The position numbers and the translations under genes were made by a program. Positions 1 to 10,858 of a stretch of 64,000 nucleotides of DNA are shown here, in pieces; position 1 is the first letter of the stretch, and every line of letters starts with the position of its first letter. This DNA is from Pseudisothecium myosuroides (taxonomy: Eukaryota; Streptophyta; Bryopsida; Hypnales; Lembophyllaceae). The DNA lies in the NCBI GenBank assembly GCA_951799445.1, contig OX637290.1, forward strand, positions 5,582,501 to 5,646,500, written 5' to 3'. Below the pieces are notes generated by a model that was not told where the DNA came from, did not search any database, and was given only the letters and a program-made list of their open reading frames with translations.

Positions 1-7
1 AATCACC

Positions 8-691
8 ATGGACAAGGATAAAGGTGTACCTAAGCCATTTAGACTAATTCCGGTTGGGGAAACCTCAGCAAGGGAGGTGCAGCTTGACTTGACCAAGGAG
101 GATCTTCAAGGTGTGTTGGAATCCTTCCAAACCCTTCACATAGGATCCTCTAGTGACTCAGCTTCACAATCTCAACCTCAAGTAGCAGCTTCACCGTTTG
201 TTCTTGTACCATTGGTCCGTTATCGTTTAGAAATTCAATCGTTTAGGCATCCAGGCACCAAAGTGTTGGGTCCAAAAGCCATCAAGTTTTGGACTCAACA
301 ACGTGGGGTGCGCCTTATTCGAGACTTGAGATCGGAGGTGCCCGTGATAGGAGCACCGTTGAGCCGAACAAGGGGACGAGTGGAGGAAGGCAACTTGGTA
401 ATTCCACAAGTGGCGGTGGTGTTGAAGAACGAGGGACAACGCCAAAAAGTGATGAGACACACTTTTAGAGGGGCAATTCAGTTGCCAAACTTCTCGTTGA
501 TCTTCACCGAATTTCGAGCGGGAGATTACTTGTTTCACACCACGTGGCAGTGGGAACAAGGCTGGTGGCTGGAAAGGGCATCGAGTTTGTGGGATTCATT
601 GACTCTACGTGTCCTTGACACGGAGATACCACCCACGATTTACTGTGAGGCTATAGAGGGCACTCATGAGGCATGGCAACTTTATGTGTAA
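8..691 (+). pseudogene. N-terminal ORF of the retrotransposon, unknown function
   Basis: This ATG-initiated frame encodes 227 residues directly upstream of gag. It is in the same reading frame as gag and is separated from it by two stops (TAA 689-691, TAG 701-703) only 12 nt apart. I recognise no domain. The sequence is moderately basic, with a Trp-rich stretch near residues 180-195. It may be the N-terminus of the Gag polyprotein (matrix-like) cut off by mutation, or a separate small ORF. The same-frame arrangement, and the lack of an early ATG in the gag frame, favour the first reading. It belongs to the element, not to a host gene. Confidence 0.6.
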
Positions 692-703
692 GTTGACTTG
701 TAG

Positions 704-2578
704 GTGAAACTGGATTCACTTAGGAGACCGGGTTACACTAGGAGTGGTACTCCATTTGCCAGTGACACCGTTTCAGAGTTAACTAGCGGTGTCGAGCCAG
801 TGCAATCGCGAAGTCAGAGACATTTCTTGGGTGAGAGGAATCAAAATGATTTCGTCCAAGAATCAAGCAAAGAACAAGCAGATTGGGTGGAAGATACTGA
901 GCGTAGTAAGGGAGGAGAATTACCAGTCACTACAGTTGACCACGGGGTGAGATTTGTTCAAAACAAATCTATCTTCGCTTGGGACGAGATGACTACGCCA
1001 TATGAAGGCGTGGATCGGGGAGTCAGGCGGTTTTCCGGTGCCAATGGCACCATGGAAGTGGACGACTTCCGTAGGGAGTTCACTATGTGGTGTGAACTTC
1101 AAAAGTCACGAAATGCCAGTTTCAATCCATACATGGTATGGAGGGCACTGTTTGGGTGCCTTGAGGGAGCACCATTGGCAGATTACGGGGAATTTGAGCT
1201 TGCTCATTCCACGGAGATCCTAGCTTGGCGGGATTACTACGCTCCACACTATACAGACGTTTGGGGAGGAGGATCCATCGCCATAGTACCTGCTAGCAGA
1301 GGAAAGAAGGAAGAAGGGGGCGCAAGCACGGAAGGTCAAGAGGCTACCGTGACTACGAGCCCAGTGCCAGTGGCTAACTCGCCTCTCTTCAACCCTACGG
1401 CTCAATTCTTTTTGCAGCTGCAGCGGGATTACTACGGGCAAAGGGCCGATAAGATGAAATCACTTCGCACGTTTGCACGTGGCAGTGATGAGTCGTTGCG
1501 AGAGGCGCATTCAAGGCTCAGACGGTTGATATCCGCCACCCAAGGAGTGACGGAGCAACAAGCTGTTCAACATTGGTATAGCATCTTGGATAAAGAGCTA
1601 AAAACTCTTGTCCGAGGTGAGGCCTTGAGGTTAGGTATTCCACCAACCTTGAGGTACGTTTTTGAGACCTCCGAGAGGATTGAGATCAATCTCTTAGAAG
1701 AAAAGGCGGCCATGGGGTTCTTGCGTAAGGAGGAGAAACCGCAAGAGAAAATCAAGATGGCTAAGGCCAGTATTCCAGCTAATACCGGAGACACTGACAT
1801 GGTATGCTTCAACTGTGGGGGCGTTGGCCACAGACGACGGGATTGTAAGAAGAAATCCACCAAGGAAGCTACCAAGTCTGGAGCATTTTGCTCTGGTTGT
1901 GGGATCAAGGGCCACGACGAGGCCAATTGCTGGAAGGTTCATCCTGAATTGAAGCTTAAGAACACGAAGGAGGCGAAGGGAGGTGATTCCAAAGAGGCTA
2001 AGTCTACAGGAGGAGAGAAAAAGTCATGGAAGGCACACTTTATAGAGTTGGAAGCTAAAATGGCGGCTATGAGCTCAACCACCACCACGGGGGCTACTTC
2101 ATTTTACGCGGAGGGAAGTGACCATATGTTGTGTGGCATGGTAGATGCTCAAGGCATGTCCACAGACGCCTATGCCTTGACTAGAGGCAAGACCGTGGTG
2201 CAAGACCCGCCACGAGGAGCGAGTTCGGGATTGGATCCACAGAGAGGTGAAGCCAACCGCCAAGCTAGACTACCAGAGTCATTCGTGTTGGAGGATATGG
2301 TGCCTATTACGTCCATGATTCTACCACAGCGGAATTCAAGCAGTCGACGGGTTGCCCGGGCTCTACGTGGGGATGGACAAGGTACAAGTGTTCTCTTTGA
2401 CGCAGCTACCGCCATTTGTCAGGCTCCTTTGTTCACGGCATCCATGATCTCTCAGGCACAATTTAGTGCTGCTACAGTTTTCAAATTGGTTGCTACCCTA
2501 TGTGAGGACGGCGCCTCAGCATCGGTAGATTTCATGGAAGTTGTGCTTGAGCCACAGGCGACGATTGGCAGTAATTGA
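704..2578 (+). pseudogene. gag: Gag (nucleocapsid) region of the retrotransposon
   Basis: The 624-codon frame carries a central Gag-like capsid region, with a Q/L-rich helical stretch around 1400-1700. Two zinc knuckles follow near 1804-1935: CFNCGGVGHRRRDC and CSGCGIKGHDEANC, both matching C-x2-C-x4-H-x4-C. These bind RNA during packaging. The frame begins with GTG right after a TAG, and its first in-frame ATG comes only near position 989. Initiation therefore probably lay upstream, in the 8-691 frame. It ends at TGA 2576-2578, but the same frame stays open into the protease, so this stop is more likely a mutation than a natural Gag terminus. Confidence 0.85.
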
Positions 2579-3300
2579 ACTGATGCAGACGAGCTCTTAG
2601 CAGTCGCTGCTCGTGTGAAGACCATGCCAGCGCGTCCGGCAATAGAGGGGTCCTCCATTACCCCAGGAGTAGTGGTATTGGACAATTCTCAAGGCATTTT
2701 CCAATTGGTTGGGCCCAAAGGGAGAGTTTTTGCGCCTCGTCGGGTACTATTAGATTCCGGTGCACAACCCTTGATGCTGGGAGAGTCAGCAATTGAAGGC
2801 TTGGATTTGACCGAGGACAAGTTGAAAACGTGTCCGTGGACGATTAGTACCTCTATGGGAGGGACGGAGCAAGCAAGTGGCATCACGAGGGGCGAAATGA
2901 CATTACGTCTGCGCCATGATGATGTGGAGAATGCTAGCTTCATGAAGGTGAAGGCCATAGTTACGGAGGCCAAGTCGTATGACGTCTTGGTTGGGGCTAT
3001 GGTGTTTACCCTATGGGTTTCACTTTGGACTTCTGGGAAGAGACAACATACTATAGACCGGGATGGCAAGCAGGAGATGGGCGTAGAACTCAACTGCCAG
3101 CTTGTTTTATACGAGTTCTTACCGGCAATTTGGCTGATCTCTATTGTTTTGCTGGACTTGAGGGTGAGAAGCAACCATGGTTTAAGGAGGATTTCGAAGA
3201 TCCTCTTGTTGTAGCTTCAACAGATTTCACCAAACCCCATCATCAGGAGGGTGAAGATGCTGGGGGCGAGTTGTACCAACCCGGCATAGAAGCTGCATAG
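2579..3300 (+). pseudogene. Retroviral-type aspartic protease region (frameshifted)
   Basis: After the TGA at 2576 the frame is open and encodes a pepsin-like retropepsin core with the catalytic motif VLLDSGAQ (about 2743-2766). Downstream is a YDVLVGAMV segment typical of the end of Gypsy proteases. At about 3005 the plausible protein continues one frame over (from about 3013, MGFTLDFWEETTYYRPGW), which points to a 1-nt deletion. That second frame runs to TAG 3298-3300 and then continues straight into the methyltransferase region. The protease would cut the polyprotein. This copy cannot make an intact one. Confidence 0.82.
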
Positions 3301-4557
3301 AAGACTACCGTGGGTTTGCAAGACGCTGCCAGCAAAGTTATCCAGGAGGTGTGGCAACAATCGTTGTTGCCAAAAGAAGATGAAGTGGTTGCAGGCGAGG
3401 ACAATGAGGGTCCTCCTTTGCACACTTCAACAATCAGGTGGAAACCACCAGACGAGGGAATAACTCTTTTAGAGTTGTTTGGTGGCATTGGCACCGGGTT
3501 GGCGGCTGTATTGCAGGCGGGCATGAAAGTGAAGCGTTATGTCTATGTGGATAACAATGATATGGCACGGCAAGTAGCCAAGCGCCATGCTCGGCGGTTA
3601 TGCCGTGCATTTCCATTGTTGTTGAACACGGGCGCTATCACGACCGCATTTTCTGCATTGCCAAGCGATATTTCACTAATATCACTCCAAGATATTGTTA
3701 AATTGGGGTCAGTGGATCTAGTTATCGCGGGATGGCCATACCAAGGTATGTCTATGGCTGGCCACCAGAATGGATTAAAGGACAAGCGTTCTTCAAAATT
3801 CCATGACATGGTGAAGATATTGCGATATGTGCAAACATCTCAGCGGCGACCGCCGGGGTACATCATTGAGAATGTACCAGTGGTTGGTACATCGCGGACC
3901 CGCACGCTTGAAAGTCTTCATCATGTGCACAGTGTGCTTGGGATTCCTGTATTGATAGATGCAGCGGCGGTCGGGTCGAGAGCTCACAGACCACGATTGT
4001 GGTGGACCAACTTGGCGCCACCTGAGCTACTACATACAGCAATTCCACGGATTGAGCGACCTGACGTATACGTGAAAGATATCTTGGAACCTCACCGATC
4101 ACCCCGACGTGTTTATCACGACGAGCAAGCACCACTTGCGGTAGTGAATCGTAAGGATGAGCCACGAAGAGCTTTATCAACATTGGTAAGCTTTTCCAAG
4201 TCCTATGCCTTCAAGGACAATGGGCCTGAACTAGTGTGGGATGCCCGCACTGAAGAGATGGTGGAATCTAATGCGGATGAGCGAGAGCGGGCTATGGGAT
4301 TCCAAACGGGCATCACTCAGGCACCTGGCATCACCGAGTTCCAAAGGCGATATCTCATTGGTCAGGCCATGGATTTAAATTGTCTGTCGTGGATTGTGTT
4401 CCTTGTGACTACCGAGCAGAAGCGATTAGCTTCCACACTGGATGGTCACTTGGGTTTCCATGAGCTGCAAGAGGCTATGAAACCATCAAGTTCTGGGAGT
4501 CCACACTTAATGGTTGGGGGCGTAGACGCCTGTGCAGCTCATCCATGGGACATATGA
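3301..4557 (+). pseudogene. Cytosine-5 DNA methyltransferase domain inside the polyprotein (catalytic Cys changed to Tyr)
   Basis: The domain spans about 3460-4420. Motifs appear in the unpermuted order. Motif I is LLELFGGIGTGLAA (SAM binding). Motif IV is AGWPYQGMSMAG. Motif VI is IIENV. Motif VIII is SRAHRPRLWWTNL. A motif X-like segment reads LIGQAMDLNC. The spacing, and segments such as PVLIDAAAVGSRAHRPR and ERAMGFQTGIT, look more like DNMT3 than the circularly permuted plant DRM enzymes. The nucleophilic Cys expected after Pro in motif IV is Tyr here (codon TAC, 3739-3741), so this copy should be inactive. It lies between protease and reverse transcriptase in the same frame as both, bounded by TAG 3298 and TGA 4555. 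An active relative would add methyl groups to DNA carbon-5 of cytosine, perhaps on newly copied element DNA (inference). Confidence 0.92.
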
Positions 4558-5346
4558 AAAAGCAACACATTTTTCACAACTCCAAGGCCAAGTTCAAGCA
4601 GTTGGGAGCAATTGGCTAAACCAAGGATGGAGTTGGAGGAAGACGTGGAGAAGCTTTTCTTGGAGGAGCACATATCGGATCAAACAGAGGAGCTATGGCG
4701 CTTGAGCCAAGTGGAAGAACAATATGGTATGGTGGGTGTGGAGCAAGATGAAGTTGCTCCAGCTGGTGTGCAATAGCAACGAAAGATAGAGAGAGCTGTT
4801 TCAAAGGAAGAACGGAAGGAAGTGGTGACCAAGGAAACTTGGAAACCATTAGTAGGCCTGGAGGATGAAACAGAGAGGGAACATGAACAAGAGTTCCTCA
4901 AGAGTTATGTGGATTGCTTTGCATTTAGTTTGAAGAACTTGGGAGTCCTTAGGGGACAACAGATCCGTATAAACTTGACGGATGATGCGCCAATTTATCG
5001 CAAACCGTACAAGTACAGTGAGGCAGAGCGCAAGATGATCCAAGACCGAACTAAGGAGTTGTTGGAGGCCGGGTTGGTAGAGTTAGCGCCTTCGGACTGT
5101 GAGTATGCATCAGCAACGGTTATGCCATCCAAAAAGGATATTTTCGGTAATTGGACCGAGAAGAGGATGTGTGGAGATTATCGGAGAATCAATAAATTCA
5201 CGAAGTCCGACCGTTATGCGATGCCAACACCGGAGGAGAACTTTGACGCCATTGGCCACGCCAAAGTATTTAGTACTTTGGATCTTCGGTCGGGATATCA
5301 CCAACTTGGCATTCGAGAAGGTGATAAAGGAAAGACGGCGTTTTAG
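4558..5346 (+). pseudogene. pol: Linker and N-terminal half of reverse transcriptase
   Basis: The frame continues from the methyltransferase through an acidic Glu-rich linker, is broken by TAG at 4774-4776, and enters reverse transcriptase. Typical fingers and palm sequences are visible: IYRKPYKYSEAE, LLEAGLVELAPSD, RMCGDYRRINKFT and VFSTLDLRSGYHQLGI, the last holding the first catalytic Asp. The frame stops at TAG 5344-5346, just after GKTAF. The next codons continue RT without loss. In related Gypsy elements a Trp commonly follows KTAF, so TGG to TAG is the simplest explanation. Confidence 0.88.
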
Positions 5347-7929
5347 GGGATTGATGAGGATGGAAAGGACCGCTTGTATCAGTGGAAGTTCCTTCCTTGT
5401 GGGTTGAAAAATGCACCCGCTGAGTTTCAAAGGGTCATGGACCGTATCTTTGCGGGCTTGGAGTTTGTGAAATGCTACATTGATGACATCATTGTCTATA
5501 GCATGAATCAGAACCAACATAGAGCTCACTTGAAGGAGGTTTTTGCTAGACTGAGACTCCACGGCTTAAAATTGCATCCGAATAAATGCAAGTTTTATTA
5601 TAACCGTGTAGAGTACTTGGACCACATGATATACCCTGGTGGATTAAGTGTGGTAGCTAGTAAAGTGGAAGTGATGGTTTCTATACCAAGGCCGAAGGAT
5701 GTGAGTAGACTACGGGCGTTTTTGGGGTTGTGCAACTACTATCGGAAATTTGTGAAAACGTTCAGTGCCATTGCAAAGCCATTGACCATGCTGACAAGGA
5801 ATGATCAACCTTGGATGTGGGGAGATGAGCAAGAGGCCGCCTTCACGCAATTGAAGGAGCGTTTATCATCGGCACCCATCTTGAGGAGGCCGATTCCTGG
5901 TAGAACTTACCAGTTGCACACAGATTGGAGCTCACTGGGGATTGGCGCAGTGTTGACACAAATGGACGATGATGGCAAGGAGTTTGTAGTAGCTTATGTC
6001 AGTCGCTCCAACAACAATGCGGAGGCACAGTACAGCTCATACGAGGGAGAGTGTTTAGTAGCGATTTGGGCCATTGCTCACTTTTGTTGTTATTTATATG
6101 GCAACAAATTTCTATTGGTGACAGACCACCAACCGTTGAAGTGGCTCATGGAGTCTGACAAGCTTACTGGTAAGCTTGCACGATGGGCCTTGATGCTAAT
6201 GGAGTATGACTTCAAAGTTGTATACCGTGCCGGTTTGGTGAACATGGATGCGGACGGCTTGAGTCGCAATCCAAATCTTAGCCAAGTGGACTCCACGGGG
6301 GCTCGTTGGCACGTGGAGGAGGGAAAAGATTCGTTACCAGGGTGGCATGCTGCCACCTATTTGAGTTTGTTGACAATGACTGGAGACGTCACCGAGGAAG
6401 CCATTGTGGCCAAGATGGATGCGGATGGTGGTGAAGAGTCTGGGGGCGCCAAGGACATTTTCGAGGATGGAGATGTGATGAAGTATTTGAAGCTTGGTGA
6501 ATTGACATCCACAGTGTCAGCCAAGGAGAAGGACCGGATCCTACAACGAGCCAAGAGGTCTGTATGGGAGGGGGATCACTTACTTCGTATATGGCCAGAT
6601 GGCAACAAGAGGGTGGTACCGGCGCCTCATGAGAGAGTGAAGTTAGTTATGCATGCACACGAGGACTTGGGGCACTTTGGAGTGCGAAGAACTCACAGCT
6701 TGCTGCAGATTCACTATTGGTGGCAAGGCATGCAAACGCAAGTCCAACAGTTGGTAGCCAGATGCACGGTTTGTGATAGAGTGCGGGCATCATTTAATGC
6801 CTCAATGCCTCAACTACAACCATTGCCAATCATGGGATTGGGCTATAGGTGGAGTTTGGACTTTGCAGGACCATTGCCAGTAACACCACGACATAACAAG
6901 TATGTATTGGTGATGATTGAGCACTTCTCCAAATGGATAGAGTTGGTGGCGTTGCCTGACAAGTTCAGTGAAGGGGCCGCTTACTCATTCTTAGATCGAG
7001 TGTTGAGTCGCTTTGGAGTTCCAGCCGAGGTGTTGACTGACCAAGGGCGTGAGTTTTTTGGAGAATTTCAAGCCTTGTGCGAACAAGCAATGATTGATCA
7101 CCGCACTACTTCACGGGATCATCCCGAAGCAGATGGATTGGCGGAGCGCATGGTGCAAACCGTCAAAAGGGGACTTCGCAAGTATAATTTGAAGAAGGGC
7201 CATCATAGAGATTGGGACTTACAACTACCGTGGATAGCAATGGGCTATCGGTTTAGTAAGCAAGCATCTTTGGCTTCTTTCTCACCCTATTATTTGTTGT
7301 TTGGTCGCCATCCGGTTTTACCGATGGCAATCAAACAAGATGCAGACAAGATATTGGATCACATGGATGATCCAGACACGTGGGCTCGAGTATGCGAGCA
7401 ACGTGCGGAATTATACAAGAGGGTGATGCCCATGGCTTTGGAGAACCTTTCTATTGCGCAGCATAGAGACACTCTGCGTTATGCCACGATACGAGGAGGA
7501 GGCTATAGACCTCAAGTGCGACGTTTTCTGCCCGGTGATTATGTCTATTTGCAGCAAACGGCACCTACCACCCTTGACGTGACTGCAGGGCGTATTATTC
7601 TACGAGTGCGTGAGGTGCTTAAGTCGGGAGTTTTGCTCTTGGAGGGTCGTGATGGCAGGATCTGGAAAGATCACACGCGCAATTGTGCGCCATGTCATTT
7701 GCCACACATTGATGGACGTATTGATTCCAGCGGGTCACGGATTTCGGCTGGGCTGAAATGCGTGTTGTGTAGAAGCGCCAAGAGCGCTGCCACTATGGTA
7801 TTGTGCGATGTTTGTTCGACTGGGTGGCACATGGATTGTTTGACACCGCCATTGCAAGAAATTCCGGCGGGTCGGTGGGTTTGTCCCAAATGTGTGCCGG
7901 GGCATGGACAAGCATCTTCATCTTTGTAG
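5347..7929 (+). pseudogene. pol: Pol C-terminal part: RT core, RNase H, integrase, PHD finger
   Basis: This is the longest intact stretch. RT continues with YQWKFLPCGLKNAPAEFQ and the catalytic box CYIDDIIVY near 5473-5500. RNase H shows HTDWSSLGIGAVL, YEGECLVAIWA and VTDHQPLKWL. Integrase has the zinc-binding HHCC region (HEDLGHFGVRRTH through CTVCDRV, about 6655-6780), then the catalytic D,D,E within WSLDFAGPL, LTDQGREFF and GLAERMVQTVKRG. A GPY/F-like basic region follows (about 7520-7700). The C-terminus, where chromoviruses usually carry a chromodomain, holds a PHD finger. The frame ends at TAG 7927-7929. It would drive copying and insertion, but it has no N-terminal half because of the 5344 stop. 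Confidence 0.93.
7759..7893 (+). other. PHD zinc finger at the C-terminus of integrase
   Basis: Residues match the C4HC3 PHD pattern: CVLC, then CDVC ten residues later, then HMDC, then CPKC, with a Trp (RWVCPKC) two residues before the last Cys pair, as in histone-tail-binding PHD fingers. Plant and animal PHD fingers read histone H3 tail marks. In an integrase this position suits steering of insertion to certain chromatin, as chromodomains do in chromoviruses. That role is inferred. Confidence 0.9.
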
Positions 7930-8537
7930 GGTTTTCCATTGGGTTCTCGTTGGTTCTTCGGAGAAGGCCACTGAGTTCGCCAATGTGAAAGGGGCTTCGA
8001 CACCGGCGAAGGGGGCGAGTAAAGGAGTGGTTACCAAACCACTTGCTACATCTGGTATACTCTTGTATCATGGGTGTTTAATTTCTTTACTTTGCTATGG
8101 ATGTCGCTGATGGTTAGTGTTTGTGATGATAGGATGTTTTTCGCATTTCTTTCATTACTTGCAGGCTTTGCCGTGATTGTGATATACATCACAAGTCACG
8201 AGGCGTTTTCCCTATGACCACGGTATTCACCGCTAGTCAGGAGCTATTGGACCTTGGTGTGGTTAGGTTACTAGCCAATTACAAGGTCTATTGTTACTTA
8301 TGGCACGCTTGCTCTCATGTTGGCTCGATATGATCTTGGCACGATGTGTTTGTGCACGACATCAACAAAATCATAGTAACAACTAAGTCTCAAAGGGTGC
8401 GAAAGGGAAAGAATTTTGCCACCAAAGAACAGCTTCAACTTTGTTGAAGCTACCTTCACATTTTATAGGATCCCATCTAGAGGAATGGTCAAAAAAACAA
8501 GGCATTTTGGAGGTAAATTGCCATTTACTACAACAAA
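7930..8537 (+). other. Retrotransposon 3' noncoding region, possible 3' LTR
   Basis: There is no coding signal. A purine-rich run (gcgaagggggcgagtaaagg, about 8006-8025) could be the polypurine tract that primes plus-strand synthesis. Sequence after it would then be the 3' LTR. The LTR boundaries cannot be set, because the 5' LTR is outside the window and no matching direct repeat is visible. Confidence 0.4.
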
Positions 8538-8759
8538 CACTGTAAGAAACCCGCATTTTAGGTAACAAGCCCCAATTTTTTTAAACTAATTTTGGATGAT
8601 GTCAATGTTGACAATCCAATGTTTTTATGTCAACATTAATGTTATGTTGGACGTTTTTGTTGACATAAAAACATTGGGTTGTCAACATTGACATCGCCTA
8701 AAATCCATTTTAAAAAATTGCCTAAGGCTCATTACCTAAAACATGGGTTTTTTATAGTG
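8538..8759. mobile_element. CACTA-type foldback MITE, 222 bp
   Basis: The ends are inverted: the left end CACTGTAAGAAACCC and the right end (reverse complement) CACTATAAAAAACCC. A long internal inverted repeat (gatgtcaatgttgacaa / ttgtcaacattgacatc) means nearly the whole element folds on itself. It is flanked by AAA at 8535-8537 and 8760-8762, the 3-bp target duplication expected of CACTA elements. It has no coding capacity. Confidence 0.82.
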
Positions 8760-10563
8760 AAAAATTGGTTGCTTGGTAGAGGGGAGTGTCTTCCATATTC
8801 CTTAGAGATGAAATGGGACATTGCATGTAAAGTACAATGTTGCAAAATCTTGTGGCATGTAGAAGAGCGTTATCTAACTACAAAGAATTGGGCACTTCCA
8901 TAGATGACGTGCTATAGCTGGCTTTCAAGCTCTACGAGGTGAAGCATCCATACCAATAATTGTTTGTTTTTATTCTCTATTGACTGTTGCTCAAAGATGT
9001 ACTACATTGGATGAAGTACGTTCTTGAATCAAGCAAAGGTAGGTTGCAAGGAACTTTCTTGCTTTGAAATGTAAAGCTTTATCGCCCCTTGCCCCTAAGG
9101 TACATGATGATTTTGGATTAGAGGAAGATGGTGATGTCAAGATCATAGTGAACATAGAAGAGTCTAGGAACGACAATATATTGTCTTTAGTGAAGAGGTT
9201 ACCTTGCCCACTAGGATTGAAGGCTACTAAAGAAGCTACATGGGCGCAGTGACAAAGGGAGATTGGCAATCATACAATTTAGAGTGCCATGACAAAGATG
9301 ATTGCAATGAATATGAAGAAGGCTTGGAACATCAAGAACCTAGCCACTTTGTCTCTATTTTATGATGCCCGATAAGGATAAGCTTCCGCTGGAGGTACGG
9401 GAGTACTTGCAACTAAGTCGAGAAGAAGAAATGTTGCAATTGAAGACTCAAATGGAAGCCTCCAAGGCTACAATAGCCCGCGCAACTGCAACTGCAATGC
9501 GTTAAGTTGCAAAAGTGACATGATTGATTATTGCAAATGCAATGAAGGTAGAGCGTGCCACCACAAAACTGAGTACCACCTTCACCATTGCAAAATCAAA
9601 CTCCTACAAGTTTTAGCAACGTTCTCTCCCAAATTAGTTGTCCTTGAGGCAAAATTCATCTCTGAAACTAAAGAAAATTGACTATGACGAAGAAGGTGTT
9701 GTGGATCCCCGAGGCAATTTTGGCCCCTAGTGCATTGATGATGGCATGAGCCTCCCGCAAGGCTCCTTATGCCAGAATTCTACAACCATCCTTTAAGGTT
9801 GTCTAAATCATTAGTATACCAAATGCAACAATGCATCTCAAGATTTAGATCACTTCTTGACTTCCTCATGTTTATGTTTCTTGTCGTTCATCATTTTCTC
9901 TTCATGGTGTACAAGCAAGTTCACCAAAAATCTCTAAAGCATGTTGGGATTTAAGTTATAGAATGATAGCTCATGTGAACTTGGATTCAATCCCATCAGG
10001 TTAGAAGACACAACAAAAAGTGTGCAATTTGGTGAATTTTTTCATCTCCATCCATCACTAGATCATGTAAATTTTGTGAAATCTTTCTTTTGTGATTCTC
10101 CTAGAAGGACATTGAGGCCCAAAAGTGATCAATGGATGACTTTCAAGATTATTTTTAAAATAAAAAATGCACATATTGGTTCATAAATTGATCTATAATT
10201 AATTTTAGAAGAAATTTTCAAGTTTTCAAAAATCTCTAAATCTAGACTATTTCATGGTCTTCTAAGGGTTAAAATGACACTCAAATGAAAGATGCTAATT
10301 AGGTGTGTAAGATGACCATTATGGATACACTTTTTTTTAATTTTGTAATAGTCTAAAGATTCTTTTGGGACAATTAGATAGCCCACTTCAAAAATTCATA
10401 ACAAATTTATACTTGTCAAAAACATAATACTTCAATTGCTCTCCCCATTTCTCACATTTGTCTTTATATGACAAAAAAAAATTAAAATTTTTCAACAACA
10501 CCAACTTGGTAAACCATTAATTCAACTTGTCATAGGCTGGTTCACCTTGTACGTGTGTAGGCC
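8760..10563. other. Intergenic, AT-rich, with coding relics
   Basis: No intact gene is visible. 8760-9520 has a less AT-rich, coding-like texture with scattered stops and may be a degraded gene or transposon. The rest is AT-rich spacer in which I see nothing further. Confidence 0.5.
9377..9505 (+). pseudogene. Relic coding fragment with coiled-coil character
   Basis: A 43-codon stretch encodes a charged helical peptide (DKLPLEVREYLQLSREEEM, then LQLKTQMEASKATIARATAT) ending in TAA. It has no start codon and no clear partner exons, although 9000-9370 has similar base composition. It resembles a remnant of a gene or of a transposon capsid-like protein. The family is not recognised. Confidence 0.3.
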
Positions 10564-10829
10564 ACAATACACTAAATCCTCCATTTGAAGTGGGACCAAC
10601 AGGGAGAATTTTGTGTTTTTCCGGGATAAAGTAAAAAAAAAAAACTAATCTGAGCCGTATCTAGGGTATGTTGTAGACCTCTCCAAACTGTATTTGGGGT
10701 CTCTGATCGCAAATATGAATTCAAAATTTGCAAAAAAAAATTTGTGTGAAAAATAAAAAATCCCTGCGTTTTTCCTAGGGTAAATTTGGCCCGCAGGGCC
10801 CACTTCGAAAGGAGGATTTAGTGTCCTCC
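10564..10829. mobile_element. TIR element (MULE-like MITE), 266 bp
   Basis: The terminal inverted repeats contain CACTAAATCCTCCATTTGAA (left) and CACTAAATCCTCCTTTCGAA (right, reverse complement). GTGTAGGCC occurs at 10555-10563 and again at 10830-10838, which fits a 9-bp target duplication as made by Mutator-like elements. The internal part (gcaaatatgaattcaaaatt, followed by the tgcgtttttccta region) is shared with the tandem repeats at 24.5-25.0 kb. Confidence 0.6.
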
Positions 10830-10858
10830 GTGTAGGCCGTCCTTTACTCCACGAGCCA

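Larger units (their letters stand above)
1..7929 (+). mobile_element. Ty3/Gypsy retrotransposon with embedded DNA methyltransferase and PHD finger (decayed, 5' end outside window)
   Basis: The coding part reads, in order, an unknown N-terminal ORF, Gag with two CCHC knuckles, an aspartic protease, a cytosine-5 DNA methyltransferase, reverse transcriptase, RNase H, an HHCC/DDE integrase and a PHD finger. RT before integrase is the Ty3/Gypsy order. Pieces 8-3009 share one frame and pieces 3013-7929 share a second. They are separated only by isolated stops (689 TAA, 701 TAG, 2576 TGA, 3298 TAG, 4555 TGA, 4774 TAG, 5344 TAG) and one apparent 1-nt deletion near 3005. I infer a single ancestral polyprotein of roughly 2,600 residues. 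The 5' LTR and primer-binding site would lie left of base 1. No 3' LTR can be delimited without its partner. DNMT-carrying Ty3/Gypsy elements have been reported from charophyte algae; the PHD finger is a further domain here. Confidence 0.93.
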
